This document shows positions 16,365 to 26,470 of a DNA stretch of 34,901 nt, one piece after another (positions within the stretch are counted from its first letter, which is position 1; each line of letters begins with the position of its first letter). Under the pieces are notes generated by a model that was not told the origin of the DNA, ran no database searches, and worked only from the letters and a program-made list of their open reading frames with translations. This stretch comes from Candidatus Dadabacteria bacterium CSP1-2 (GTDB lineage Bacteria; Desulfobacterota_D; UBA1144; Nemesobacterales; CSP1-2): contig LDXN01000028.1 in assembly GCA_001443445.1 (NCBI GenBank), positions 1 to 34,901 on the forward strand, written 5' to 3'. The translations under genes were made by a program, and so were the position numbers.

Positions 16365-16833
16365 TTAACTATTTTTTAGCTTACGCTGCAAATCTTTTTT
16401 CAGAGTAGAATCTATATGAAATCCCTTCAATATCTCTCGCTTCTATTAAATCTGGTACTTTCTTCCACTTATTTATAATCTCATGCCTTACCCTTCCGTA
16501 CCCCATGTACTAGCGCACCACACCTTGCGTCTAAAAAGCAGATCTTGGGGAATGCGCCAAACACCTCTTTGCATGTCCTATGTATTATTCTATCAAGGAA
16601 TTCTCCTTGTTATATCTATACTAATGCCCTCTCACGAACCTCAGCTCAGACATGTGTAGTTTGACAGGTTTTTAATTTCATGTTAAAAATTTTTAGCTTT
16701 TATACTCCATAAGGAACGTAAAATCCCAAATGAATATAGAAGAAGTATGTCAATTTCCTTTTGAAGGGATTTTCTGTGCCTTTACATATGTCCTACCGCA
16801 GCCAAGTGTAAAACCTTCTGGAGGTCACGGCGC
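16365..16833. other. Intergenic, leader of the atp operon
   Basis: 469 bases without a gene. A small palindrome TAGTTAACTA followed by TTTTTT near 16361-16378 could end the barrel-protein transcript. A possible atp promoter is listed separately. Confidence 0.4.
16661..16689 (+). promoter_or_regulatory. Possible promoter of the atp operon
   Basis: A perfect TTGACA (16661-16666) and 17-base spacer precede TAAAAA (16684-16689), a poor -10. It lies about 145 bases upstream of the first atp gene on the same strand. The -35 is convincing, the -10 is not. Confidence 0.4.
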
Positions 16834-17346
16834 ATGAAAAAATTGATATTGCAAAAGGGTTTACTTTTTGTTTTTACAATCCTTGTTATTTCCACAATTA
16901 ATGCAAATGCTGCTGAAGAGCTTCTCAAAGTTGATAAGACTTTAATCATTCAGATAGTAATATTTATAGCTGCAATCTTCATTCTAAACTCCCTTCTCTT
17001 TAAACCGCTCCTTCAGCTTGTAGAAAGAAGAGAACAACTGACAACAGGAAGAATCAAAGAAGCCAAGGAACTTGAGAGAAAGGTTGAGCAAATAATAAAA
17101 GAATATAAAGAAAAACTGGATGAAGTGAGGGCTAAAGCAATGGAAGAAAGAAATGAGATAAGGCGCCAGGCCCAGGCTGCTGCTGAAGAAATGATTGCAA
17201 AAGCACACAGTGAAACTCAAGCCCTTTTAGAAGAAGCTAAAGCCAAGCTAGAGTTGGAAGCTAGAGAGATTAGGGCAAAAATAAAACCTGAGATAGAAAT
17301 ACTAGCCCGTAACATGGCTTCGCAAGTGCTTGGAAGGGAGTTATAG
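16834..17346 (+). CDS. atpF': F-type ATP synthase, first b-type subunit (b')
   Basis: 170 residues with GGAGG upstream of the ATG. A cleavable-looking N-terminus (LLFVFTILVISTINANA) precedes the real membrane helix (LIIQIVIFIAAIFILNSLLF). A long charged coiled coil follows (REQLTTGRIKEAKELERKV onward) to the end. This is the peripheral-stalk subunit that anchors the catalytic head to the membrane. A second, different b follows, overlapping by 17 bases. The pair probably forms a heterodimer, as in photosynthetic and many deltaproteobacterial enzymes. Which gene is b and which b' is a naming choice. Confidence 0.85.
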   Translation: MKKLILQKGLLFVFTILVISTINANAAEELLKVDKTLIIQIVIFIAAIFILNSLLFKPLLQLVERREQLTTGRIKEAKELERKVEQIIKEYKEKLDEVRAKAMEERNEIRRQAQAAAEEMIAKAHSETQALLEEAKAKLELEAREIRAKIKPEIEILARNMASQVLGREL

Positions 17347-17905
17347 TTTTGATCATCTCAGACCTATAAGTTTAGTAGTTACAACTGCCGCTCAAAAAGG
17401 GGGCGGATTTAACTGGAGTTATGTTGCCCAGTATACAGTAAACTTCGTTATTCTCCTTGCTGTGCTTGCCTATTATCTTAAAGAACCTATAAGAAATTTC
17501 CTTATCGAAAGGCGAGGTATAATTAGCAACGCTATAGATGAGGCTGAAAAGGTTATAGCAGGGGCGAAAAAGAGGTATGAAGAGTACGCTGAGAAAATGA
17601 GTAAGATTGATGTAGAAATCAAGGCTCTCAGGGAAATTCTTAAAAAAGAAGGAGAAATCGAAAGAAATGAGATCCTAAGACACGTTGAGCTTGCTTCTCA
17701 AAAGATTGGGGAGGAGGCAAGGGAAACAATCAGACTTGAAACCGCTAAGGCAAAACAGGAGATTCAATCTGAAGCGGTCTCATTGGCAATAGGGCTGGCT
17801 GAAGGAATACTCAAACAAAATCTGATTGAATCTGACGAAGGGCGTTTTATTGACGACTTTGTAAAAAAGGTAGACGAAGAGAAATGGCGTCAGTCGCAAC
17901 ACTGA
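17330..17905 (+). CDS. atpF: F-type ATP synthase, second b subunit
   Basis: 191 residues from a TTG at 17330; no other start codon occurs before the membrane helix, so I keep this one although the ribosome site is unclear. A polar N-terminus with GGGFNWSYVAQYT leads into the membrane span VNFVILLAVLAYYLK. KEPIRNFLIERRGIISNAIDEA and a coiled coil to the C-terminus follow. It overlaps the preceding b' gene by 17 bases and the delta gene by 22, so the three stalk genes are probably translated in a coupled way. Confidence 0.85.
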   Translation: MEGSYSFDHLRPISLVVTTAAQKGGGFNWSYVAQYTVNFVILLAVLAYYLKEPIRNFLIERRGIISNAIDEAEKVIAGAKKRYEEYAEKMSKIDVEIKALREILKKEGEIERNEILRHVELASQKIGEEARETIRLETAKAKQEIQSEAVSLAIGLAEGILKQNLIESDEGRFIDDFVKKVDEEKWRQSQH

Positions 17906-18423
17906 GGGATTTAACAGAAGCACTTCTTCAGGCTTCAAAAGAGGAAGGAAAGCTAGATCGTGTCACATCAGACCTTGAAAGGTTCCTCGGACTCCTTTCA
18001 TCTCAAGAGGAAATAAGAAATATTCTAGGAAGCTCTGTTTATGATATTAATGTGAGAAAAGAAATAGTCAGTGGGATTGGTGAAAAGGCTGGGTTTGATA
18101 AACTGACCATAAATTTCCTTAAGTTAGTGATCGAGCTTGGCAAAATTAAGGCTCTAGTAAAATCCGAAGCACCATTTATGCAAAAGATTAGAAAAGCCTC
18201 CGGAAAGGTAAAGGCGGAGGTCACAGTGGCTGTAAATCCTTCACAGGAGAACTTAGATAGAATACAAGAAAGACTGAATAAGCTTATGGAAAAAGACGTT
18301 GAAATAACACTCAAGGTTGACCCTTCAATCCTAGGCGGAGTTATAGCAAAGGTTGAGGATAAGCTATTTGATGGAAGTATCAAAACACAACTTGAGAGAA
18401 TAAGACGTATTCTCTCTGTTTAA
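17884..18423 (+). CDS. atpH: F-type ATP synthase delta subunit
   Basis: 179 residues, normal size. The N-terminal six-helix domain starts MASVATLRDLTEALLQASKE. The C-terminal part carries KVKAEVTVAVNPSQENLDRI and the diagnostic DPSILGGVIAKVEDKLFDGSI with a tail KTQLERIRRIL. Delta joins the top of the alpha3-beta3 head to the b stalk. Its ATG lies inside the end of the preceding b gene. A 95-base gap with an imperfect palindrome separates it from atpA. Confidence 0.94.
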   Translation: MASVATLRDLTEALLQASKEEGKLDRVTSDLERFLGLLSSQEEIRNILGSSVYDINVRKEIVSGIGEKAGFDKLTINFLKLVIELGKIKALVKSEAPFMQKIRKASGKVKAEVTVAVNPSQENLDRIQERLNKLMEKDVEITLKVDPSILGGVIAKVEDKLFDGSIKTQLERIRRILSV

Positions 18424-18429
18424 GGCAAT

Positions 18430-18490
18430 GCCACCAAGACCCTAAGACACAAAGTTTTTTATTGAATTCGTGACTTGGTGTCTTTGTGGC
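18430..18490. repeat. Imperfect palindrome between atpH and atpA
   Basis: Arms GCCACCAAGACCCTAAGACA and CTTGGTGTCTTTGTGGC face each other around an AT-rich loop. Transcribed within the atp operon, it would form a long imperfect hairpin. The type differs from the two repeats further down the operon. Confidence 0.6.
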
Positions 18491-18518
18491 TAAATTTTGA
18501 AGAAGGAGTTGTAACAAT

Positions 18519-20036
18519 ATGGAAGAAATTAAGATAGAAGAAATTGGTGAAATTCTAAAGGGTAGAATCAAGGGGTACGAGCGTGAAATTGTAACCTCTG
18601 AAGTTGGAACAGTAATTTCAGTAGGTGATGGGATAGCCCGTGCATACGGCCTGAGCGAAGCTATGGCGGGAGAGCTTGTCGAATTTCAGAGTGGAATCAT
18701 GGGGCTTGTTTTAAATTTAGAGGAAGACAACGTCGGTATCGCAATATTCGGGGAGGACAAATATGTCGAGGAAGGCAATATGGTCAAGCGCACAGGGCGA
18801 GTCGCTGAGGTCCCAGTTGGTGATGATATGAAAGGAAGGGTTGTAAATGCGCTTGGACAGCCGATTGACGGCAAGGGTCAGATTCAGGCAAAGGAATACC
18901 GACGAATAGAGATAAAAGCTCCAGGTGTTGTATATCGCCAGCCCGTTCGTGAACCGCTTCAGACAGGAATCAAAGCGATAGATGGGATGATCCCAATAGG
19001 TAGGGGCCAAAGAGAATTAATACTAGGAGACCGTCAGACTGGAAAAACGGCAATTGTAGTTGACACTATTATTAATCAGAGGGGAGGGGATGTCTACTGC
19101 ATATATGTTGCCATTGGCCAGAAACAGTCAACAGTTGCACAGGTCGTTGACAAACTAAAAGAATTTGGCGCTATGGAATATACAACCGTTGTTGCTGCCA
19201 CCGCAAGCGATCCTGCACCATTTCAATTTATTGCCCCTTATGTTGGATGCACTCTAGGTGAATACTTCCGCGATACAGGAAGACACGCACTTGTGATTTA
19301 TGATGACCTTACAAAACACGCATGGGCATACCGTCAGCTTTCGCTACTTCTAAGACGTCCACCCGGTCGTGAGGCTTACCCCGGAGACGTATTCTATTTA
19401 CATTCTAGGCTTCTTGAGCGTGCGGCAAAGATGAGGGATGAAGATGGAGCCGGTTCACTCACAGCACTACCTATAATAGAAACCCAAGCCGGCGATGTTT
19501 CCGCATACATCCCGACAAACGTTATCTCGATTACAGACGGTCAGATATATCTCGAGAGCGACCTTTTCTATGCAGGCGTAAGACCCGCTATTAATGTGGG
19601 CCTTTCAGTATCCCGAGTCGGCGGTTCTGCTCAGATCCGTGCAATGAAGAGGGTTGCTGGAAGGCTAAGACTTGAGCTTGCTCAGTATAGAGAGGTTGAG
19701 GCCTTCTCACAATTTGCGTCAGACTTAGATAAGATCACTCAGGCTCAGCTTGCTCGTGGAAGCAGGCTTGTTGAGGCGCTTAAGCAGGACCAATATCAGC
19801 CGCTTCCAGTGGAGAAGCAGGTGCTTCTCATCTTTGCTGTTACTAACGGCTATGTAGACGGATATCCATTAGATGTAGTTAAAAGATATGAAAAGGAGCT
19901 TTTCGTTTTCTTTGAGGCACAGTATAAAAATCTTCTTGAAGAAATAAGAACGAAAAAGGATATAACAGATGATTTAGCACAGAGGACAAGAAAGGCTCTT
20001 GATGAGCTTAGGGAGAAGTTGGGAGAATTGAAATAA
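18519..20036 (+). CDS. atpA: F-type ATP synthase alpha subunit
   Basis: 505 residues. The N-terminal beta-barrel contains [11 protein letters not shown]; the nucleotide-binding domain has the P-loop GDRQTGKTA (about 170-178), and [11 protein letters not shown] and [16 protein letters not shown] follow. [14 protein letters not shown] is the alpha signature containing the arginine finger. A helical C-terminal domain closes the protein. Alpha carries the non-catalytic sites of the alpha3-beta3 head. GAAGGAG precedes the ATG. Confidence 0.97.
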   Translation: MEEIKIEEIGEILKGRIKGYEREIVTSEVGTVISVGDGIARAYGLSEAMAGELVEFQSGIMGLVLNLEEDNVGIAIFGEDKYVEEGNMVKRTGRVAEVPVGDDMKGRVVNALGQPIDGKGQIQAKEYRRIEIKAPGVVYRQPVREPLQTGIKAIDGMIPIGRGQRELILGDRQTGKTAIVVDTIINQRGGDVYCIYVAIGQKQSTVAQVVDKLKEFGAMEYTTVVAATASDPAPFQFIAPYVGCTLGEYFRDTGRHALVIYDDLTKHAWAYRQLSLLLRRPPGREAYPGDVFYLHSRLLERAAKMRDEDGAGSLTALPIIETQAGDVSAYIPTNVISITDGQIYLESDLFYAGVRPAINVGLSVSRVGGSAQIRAMKRVAGRLRLELAQYREVEAFSQFASDLDKITQAQLARGSRLVEALKQDQYQPLPVEKQVLLIFAVTNGYVDGYPLDVVKRYEKELFVFFEAQYKNLLEEIRTKKDITDDLAQRTRKALDELREKLGELK

Positions 20037-20037
20037 A

Positions 20038-20098
20038 TGTAGGGGCGGGTCTTGCACCCGCCCTATTCTTTTGGGCAACCGCAAGGGTTGCCCCTACA
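20038..20098. repeat. Double-hairpin repeat with inverted ends, between atpA and atpG
   Basis: 61 bases bounded by TGTAGGGGC and GCCCCTACA. Two inner hairpins: GGGCGGGT-CTTGC-ACCCGCCC and GGGCAACC-GCAAG-GGTTGCCC. It begins two bases after the atpA stop. A second member lies at 22451-22507. Confidence 0.85.
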
Positions 20099-20134
20099 GG
20101 TTCAATGAGAATTATGGGAAATTAAAGAAAACCA

Positions 20135-22439
<2,305 letters not shown>

Positions 22440-22450
22440 AAAGATGTTTC

Positions 22451-22507
22451 GTAGGGGCAGGTTTTACACCTGCCCTCATTGGGTAACCGCAAGGGTTACC
22501 CCTACAG
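22451..22507. repeat. Double-hairpin repeat with inverted ends, between atpD and atpC
   Basis: Bounded by GTAGGGG and CCCCTAC. Inner hairpins GGGCAGGT-TTTAC-ACCTGCCC and GGGTAACC-GCAAG-GGTTACCC. Paired positions differ from the 20038 copy in a compensatory way (CGGGT/ACCCG against CAGGT/ACCTG; GCAACC/GGTTGC against GTAACC/GGTTAC), so the fold is kept. Confidence 0.85.
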
Positions 22508-22529
22508 AATCTGAACGGGGAAATAGGAA

Positions 22530-22931
22530 TTGGCGGACAAAATAGAACTCAAAGTCGTAACACCCTCAATGCTAGCTGTAAAGGAAGAGGTAGACGAGGT
22601 CGTAGCACCTGGGGAGCTTGGAGAATTCGGGGTTCTTCCAGGACATGTTCCTTTTATAACGCTTCTTATGCCTGGGGAACTCAGATACACAAAGGGTGGG
22701 GTTGAGAGAAGGTATATCATATCTGGAGGTGTTGCGGAGGTTAGAGAAGATAAGGTAAGTATTCTCACAGATAATCTAGAGGACCCGGCGAGTATACATA
22801 CGGAAGCTGCACGAAGGGAATTAGAAGCCATTCTGGAAGAACTTAAAAACTTTAGTGGAAATAAAAAGGAATTCGAAGAGCTAAACAGAAGGCTTAAACT
22901 AGCTCAGGTCCGAGCGGGTGTAAAGGAATAA
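22530..22931 (+). CDS. atpC: F-type ATP synthase epsilon subunit
   Basis: 133 residues from a TTG start preceded by ATAGGAA. The opening ADKIELKVVTPSMLAVKEEVDEVVAPGELGEFGVLPGHVPFIT is canonical, followed by GGVAEVREDKVSILTD and a C-terminal helical hairpin. Epsilon couples gamma to the c-ring and can inhibit ATP hydrolysis. The weak TTG start just after a stable double hairpin may lower its expression relative to atpD. It is the last atp gene here; a and c subunit genes must be elsewhere. Confidence 0.94.
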   Translation: MADKIELKVVTPSMLAVKEEVDEVVAPGELGEFGVLPGHVPFITLLMPGELRYTKGGVERRYIISGGVAEVREDKVSILTDNLEDPASIHTEAARRELEAILEELKNFSGNKKEFEELNRRLKLAQVRAGVKE

Positions 22932-22940
22932 TACCATTTC

Positions 22941-23156
22941 CAGTTATTAACTCGTGTTACGCATATTTTACACTTTGTCATGCCCGAATGCTCCCCGCTA
23001 AAGCTTGCACTCGAATGCTTTAATCGAGTGACATGCGGGGACAAGTTTAATCGGGCATCCATGAAGTGCTTAGACATTGGATTCCCGCTAAATACATGCG
23101 GGAATGACAGCTTTATGCTTACCTTGAGTGTATCCGTGCGTAACATCAGTTATTAA
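22941..23156. mobile_element. MITE-like element with nested hairpins
   Basis: CAGTTATTAA occurs as a 10-base direct repeat at 22941-22950 and 23147-23156. Just inside are inverted TGTTACGCA (22955-22963) and TGCGTAACA (23137-23145). Further in, TGTCATGCCCG and CGGGAATGACA are inverted. The core (22981-23057) is a nested cruciform: TGCCCGA/TCGGGCA outside CCCCGC/GCGGGG outside ACTCGA/TCGAGT. No coding capacity; it looks like a transposase-dependent miniature element. Confidence 0.7.
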
Positions 23157-23192
23157 GAGTTCAAAAATGCCCTCCTCAAGTAGGAGCGCCAT

Positions 23193-23215
23193 CCCTTCGA
23201 CTGACTCAGGACAGG
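23193..23215 (-). repeat. Copy of the CCTGTCCTGAG...TCGAAGGG repeat
   Basis: CCCTTCGACTGACTCAGGACAGG on the plus strand is the reverse complement of the family member seen at 31831-31854. It is the shorter half of the version inserted in the cyclase and recJ. Confidence 0.65.
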
Positions 23216-23268
23216 CTTTGCGCGACTCCTTCGAAGCTGGAAGTGTCCTACACAGATAAACAATTGTG

Positions 23269-23322
23269 CTGTAGGAGCATCATCCCTGATACTACACTCA
23301 CGGATAAAAGCCGCTGCTACAG
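23269..23322. repeat. CTGTAGGAGC palindrome upstream of hicB
   Basis: CTGTAGGAGC at the left and GCTGCTACAG at the right form the outer arms of a hairpin. Related GTAGGAGC sequence occurs at 23180-23188. Noncoding, in the gap before hicB. Confidence 0.5.
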
Positions 23323-23437
23323 AAGTGGAAGGACGAATTAATTAACCGGATTTGGTAATAATCTAAAATTGGTGTAAGGTTGGGATATAGGTTAAACATA
23401 TCTATGAAAAAAGGTGCTTCAATCTAGGAGAATATGT

Positions 23438-23680
23438 ATGTCAACCAAAGAATATTCTTACACTGTATTTTTCGAGCCTGCTCCAGAAGGCGGTTATATA
23501 GTAACAGTACCTGCACTTCCAGGGCTTGTAACTGAAGGTGATACACTAGATGAAGCTAGGGAGATGGCACGTGATGCTATTCGAGCCTATTTAGAAAGTT
23601 TAATCAAAGATGGTGAACCCATTCCAGAGGAAGACAACTCACTACAAGAGAGGATCAAGATTGCTGTTGATGCCTTGTAA
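23438..23680 (+). CDS. hicB: HicB-family antitoxin
   Basis: 80 residues from the ATG at 23438, with TAGGAG eight bases upstream. The fold is the partial RNase-H HicB domain: YTVFFEPAPEGGYIVTVPALPGLVTEGDTLDEAREMARDAI, then a C-terminal helix. No separate DNA-binding domain is attached. HicB normally neutralises the HicA mRNA interferase encoded next door. Here the hicA behind it is broken, so hicB may be a survivor of a decaying module. Confidence 0.88.
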   Translation: MSTKEYSYTVFFEPAPEGGYIVTVPALPGLVTEGDTLDEAREMARDAIRAYLESLIKDGEPIPEEDNSLQERIKIAVDAL

Positions 23681-23685
23681 TATAT

Positions 23686-23915
23686 ATGTCTCCTCCTCTA
23701 CCATCCCTGAAACCAAAAGAAGTTCTGAGAGCTCTTCAAAGGGCTGGATTTTATATTCATCATCAAACTGGGAGCCATATAATACTAAAACATCCCTCCC
23801 ATCCATCAAAAAGAGTTGGCTACCATATCATAATTAAGATTTAAAGAGAGGAACGCTTCAAAGCATCCTTAAGCAGGCAGGATTAAGTCTTGATGATTTT
23901 CTGAGTTGCCTTTAG
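23686..23915 (+). pseudogene. hicA: hicA toxin gene, frameshifted and interrupted
   Basis: The ATG at 23686 starts SLKPKEVLRALQRAGFYIHHQTGSHIIL, a HicA double-stranded RNA-binding fold with the catalytic His after GS. After KRVG (about 23819) the frame is lost by one base. The expected continuation P-Y-H-N-(K)-D-L-K-R-G-T-L, then QSILKQAGLSLDDFL, is readable in another frame to 23915. A TAA at 23835-23837 replaces the conserved Lys codon. The reading frame from the ATG ends after 52 residues at 23844. One deletion plus one nonsense change means the toxin is dead unless the sequence contains errors. Confidence 0.85.
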
Positions 23916-23981
23916 AAGCTTTGTGTTTTTCATAGTCTTAGGTGTGTGTCAACCATTTTCAATGTAAATTCTGTCTAAAAC

Positions 23982-25343
23982 TCACCCAAGCTCGTAGTAG
24001 TCATAATATTCTAATCCAAGGTGGGTAATAAGCTCTTCTCCTTTTAGATAGCGGAGGGTGTTTTTTAATTTCATAAGTTGAATAAAAAGATCATGTTCTG
24101 GGTAAAGCCCTTCACCGAACATCGGGCTCTTGAAATAGAATGAAAGCCACTCTTGAATCCCGTATAAACCTGCTCTCTGAGCGAGGTCAAGAAATAGAAC
24201 AAGGTCAAGTACAATTGGCGCAGCAAGAATGCTATCACGACAAAGGAAATTAATCTTTATCTGCATCGGGTAACCAAGCCATCCGAAAATGTCAATGTTA
24301 TCCCAAGCCTCTTTTGCATCACCTCTTGGAGGATAGTAATTAATTCTCACCTTATGGTAATAATCCGAATAAAGCTCTGGATATAGGTCAGGTTGAAGAA
24401 TATATTCAAGTACACTCAGCTTACTTTCCTCTTTTGTTTTAAATGAATATGGGTCGTCTAAGACCTCGCCATCTCTGTTTCCTAAGATATTAGTAGAAAA
24501 CCATCCCTTAAGACCGAGCATCCTGGCTTTTAGCCCCGGAGCAATTATTGTCTTCATGAGGGTTTGTCCTGTTTTGAAATCCTTACCCGCTATAGGCACC
24601 CTTTTTCTCTTAGCCAGTTGGATGAGAACCGGAATATCGACTGAAAGGTTGGGCGCTCCATTTGCGTATGATACCCCACATTGAATTGCAGCATAAGCAT
24701 AAATCATACTTGGCGCAATTTCAGGGTGGTTGTCTCTAAGGCCCTCTTCAAAATTATGGATAGTGCTATGAACCTTTGTAGGCTTGATATAAATCTCCGT
24801 GCTGCCACACCATACCATAATAAGGCGGTCAAGTTTATTTTCCTTTTTAAAGCTTGTAATATCATCAATAAGCCGCTCGGCAAGTTGCATTTTTGTTTTT
24901 TCTTTTTTTAGGTGAATTCCTTTAAGGTTCCTCACATACCTTCTGTCAAAAACAGCAGGCATGGGCTTAATCTCTTCAAGTTCAAACCTTAATTCATCAA
25001 GAAGGTTTTTTTCTAGTACACCAGCCTTTAGCGCTGCTTCGTAGCTATTATCAGGGAAGATATCCCAACCGCCAAATACAAGATCCTGAGTGTGTGCAAG
25101 GGGAACGAAATCTAAGATATGGGGAGACCTTTTTTCTGTTCTTTTCCCGAGTCTAATTGTCCCCATCTGTGTAAGAGAACCGAAAGGTTTTCCTAGCCCT
25201 CTTTTAATTGCCTCAATACCAGCAATGAATGTAGTGCTCACAGCACCGCTCAGTCCAGGAAGTAAAACGCCAAGCCTTCCTTGAGGCGGTTTAATCTCTC
25301 CACTTTGTTTATAGTTGGATTTCTTTTTCTTGGTTGTTGGCAA
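23982..25343 (-). CDS. ino1: Myo-inositol-1-phosphate synthase
   Basis: 453 residues. The N-terminal NAD-binding segment reads LGVLLPGLSGAVSTTFIAG, a variant of the family's glycine-rich loop. VFGGWDIFPD, NGAPNLSVDIPVL, AGKDFKTGQTLMKT and GWFSTNILGNRDGEVLDDP are core motifs of this family, with the catalytic lysine in GKDFKTGQT. It converts glucose-6-phosphate to 1L-myo-inositol-1-phosphate using NAD, for inositol lipids or osmolytes. The start is a TTG with AGGGGA just upstream. The leader consists of a 45-base tandem repeat. It is monocistronic and converges on the hicBA remnant. Confidence 0.92.
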   Translation of the reverse strand: MPTTKKKKSNYKQSGEIKPPQGRLGVLLPGLSGAVSTTFIAGIEAIKRGLGKPFGSLTQMGTIRLGKRTEKRSPHILDFVPLAHTQDLVFGGWDIFPDNSYEAALKAGVLEKNLLDELRFELEEIKPMPAVFDRRYVRNLKGIHLKKEKTKMQLAERLIDDITSFKKENKLDRLIMVWCGSTEIYIKPTKVHSTIHNFEEGLRDNHPEIAPSMIYAYAAIQCGVSYANGAPNLSVDIPVLIQLAKRKRVPIAGKDFKTGQTLMKTIIAPGLKARMLGLKGWFSTNILGNRDGEVLDDPYSFKTKEESKLSVLEYILQPDLYPELYSDYYHKVRINYYPPRGDAKEAWDNIDIFGWLGYPMQIKINFLCRDSILAAPIVLDLVLFLDLAQRAGLYGIQEWLSFYFKSPMFGEGLYPEHDLFIQLMKLKNTLRYLKGEELITHLGLEYYDYYELG

Positions 25344-25345
25344 AT

Positions 25346-25458
25346 GGTCCCCTAAAATCCTCCCTCTTTGATCGCTACCCCAGATCCCATGGTTCCCTAA
25401 AATTCTCCCTCTTTGATCACTACCCCAGATCCCGTGGTTCCCTACCTACCCCCCCTCT
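25346..25458. repeat. 45-bp tandem repeat in the leader of ino1
   Basis: Two nearly identical 45-base units begin at 25346 and 25391 (GGTTCCCTAAAATTCTCCCT, then CTTTGATCACTACCCCAGAT). A third begins at 25436 but degenerates into a GC-rich hairpin CCCCGA-CCGGA-TCGGGG. A weaker fourth match lies near 25500-25540. On the ino1 strand each unit carries GAGGGAG and ends TTTTAGGGRACC, so the purine-rich ribosome-site region next to the start is duplicated. Confidence 0.8.
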
Positions 25459-25515
25459 TGATCCCCGCCCCGACCGGATCGGGGGGATCGTGGATACCCC
25501 GGATCCCAAAGAATA

Positions 25516-25908
25516 CTACCTCTTTGAGTACTGCTGACCCCGTCTAGCCTTTCTTCTTCCGTATTTCTTACTTTCAACCATTCTGGAGTCTCTCGTAAGA
25601 AGCCCCGCGCTTTTAAGCGACTTTCTAAATGCTTCACTAACATGAAGAAGAGCCCTTGCAAGCCCGTGCCGTATAGCACCTGACTGACCCCTGAGACCAC
25701 CTCCGCTTACATCTACAATCACATCGAATTTCCCTGATGTTTGAGTAACCTGGAGCGGCTCAAGTGCGTGTATCCTCCATGCCTCACGTGGAAAGTAATA
25801 CTCAACCGGTTTATCGTTTATTGAGATCTTCCCCTCACCTGCCCTGAGTAAAACACGGGCAACTGAGGTTTTTCTTCTTCCTGTTCCCTGATACATAACC
25901 TCGGCCAT
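25516..25908 (-). CDS. rpsI: 30S ribosomal protein S9
   Basis: 130 residues, typical length. It opens [19 protein letters not shown], has the [23 protein letters not shown]-type core, and ends [10 protein letters not shown], the conserved basic C-terminus that reaches the P-site tRNA. It follows rplM in the usual order; the GGAGG for rpsI is inside the last codons of rplM. Confidence 0.97.
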   Translation of the reverse strand: MAEVMYQGTGRRKTSVARVLLRAGEGKISINDKPVEYYFPREAWRIHALEPLQVTQTSGKFDVIVDVSGGGLRGQSGAIRHGLARALLHVSEAFRKSLKSAGLLTRDSRMVESKKYGRRKARRGQQYSKR

Positions 25909-25917
25909 TAGAACTAA

Positions 25918-26346
25918 CTATACCTCCAGCTTTTCAGGGTTTTGGACTTTATGAGGGTGCTCATTCCCTGAATAGATTTTTAACCTAGTAATTAACTTTT
26001 TTTGCCATTTTGTCTTGGGAAGCATTCCCCAAACGGCCTTTTGTAAGATTTCCTCAGGCTTTTCTTTAAGCAATTTCTCGGCTGTTATAGACTTTAAACC
26101 ACCAGGGTATAGCGTATGCCAATAATATGTTTTTTGGCTTAATTTTTTGCCTGTAAAATTAACCCTATCGGCATTGATTACGATAACGAAATCTCCTATA
26201 TCTGCATGTGGAGTAAACTCGGGTTTTCCTTTACCTCTCAAAATAGTTGCGATTTTTGTTGCAAGCCTTCCAACTGTTTTTCCGTTTGCATCTATGAGAA
26301 ACCATTTCTTTTGTATATCTTCACTTCTTGCCATAAATGTCTTCAT
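25918..26346 (-). CDS. rplM: 50S ribosomal protein L13
   Basis: 142 residues from the ATG at 26346, the normal L13 length; the frame opens five codons earlier, without benefit. MARSEDIQKKWFLIDANGKTVGRLAT, then the core with GKPEFTPHADIGDFVIVINA, KTYYWHTLYPGG and AVWGMLPK are diagnostic. AGGGA lies close upstream. A strong promoter precedes it, and rpsI follows within ten bases. Confidence 0.97.
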   Translation of the reverse strand: MKTFMARSEDIQKKWFLIDANGKTVGRLATKIATILRGKGKPEFTPHADIGDFVIVINADRVNFTGKKLSQKTYYWHTLYPGGLKSITAEKLLKEKPEEILQKAVWGMLPKTKWQKKLITRLKIYSGNEHPHKVQNPEKLEV

Positions 26347-26379
26347 ATAATCCCTACCCACGTTTAAAATCAGTGAAGG

Positions 26380-26407
26380 ATTGTACCAAATCCCCTTTGA
26401 TTGTCAA
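26380..26407 (-). promoter_or_regulatory. Sigma-70 promoter of rplM-rpsI
   Basis: On the minus strand TTGACA (26407-26402), 16 bases, then TACAAT (26385-26380). Transcription would start near 26373, about 27 bases before the L13 ATG. Confidence 0.8.
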
Positions 26408-26470
26408 GGATAAGAAACCTGCTAATCCCTTTAAAACTCCAATAGATCGGATGGATTTTACATAACTCGA

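Noticed and set aside
22502-22831. 109-residue minus-strand frame over atpC
   Set aside because: Shadow of atpC; composition and lack of signals argue against a gene.
25465-25490. Terminator of rpsI at CCCCGA-CCGGA-TCGGGG
   Set aside because: The hairpin is real but no T-tract follows on the rpsI strand, and it sits in the degenerate third tandem unit.
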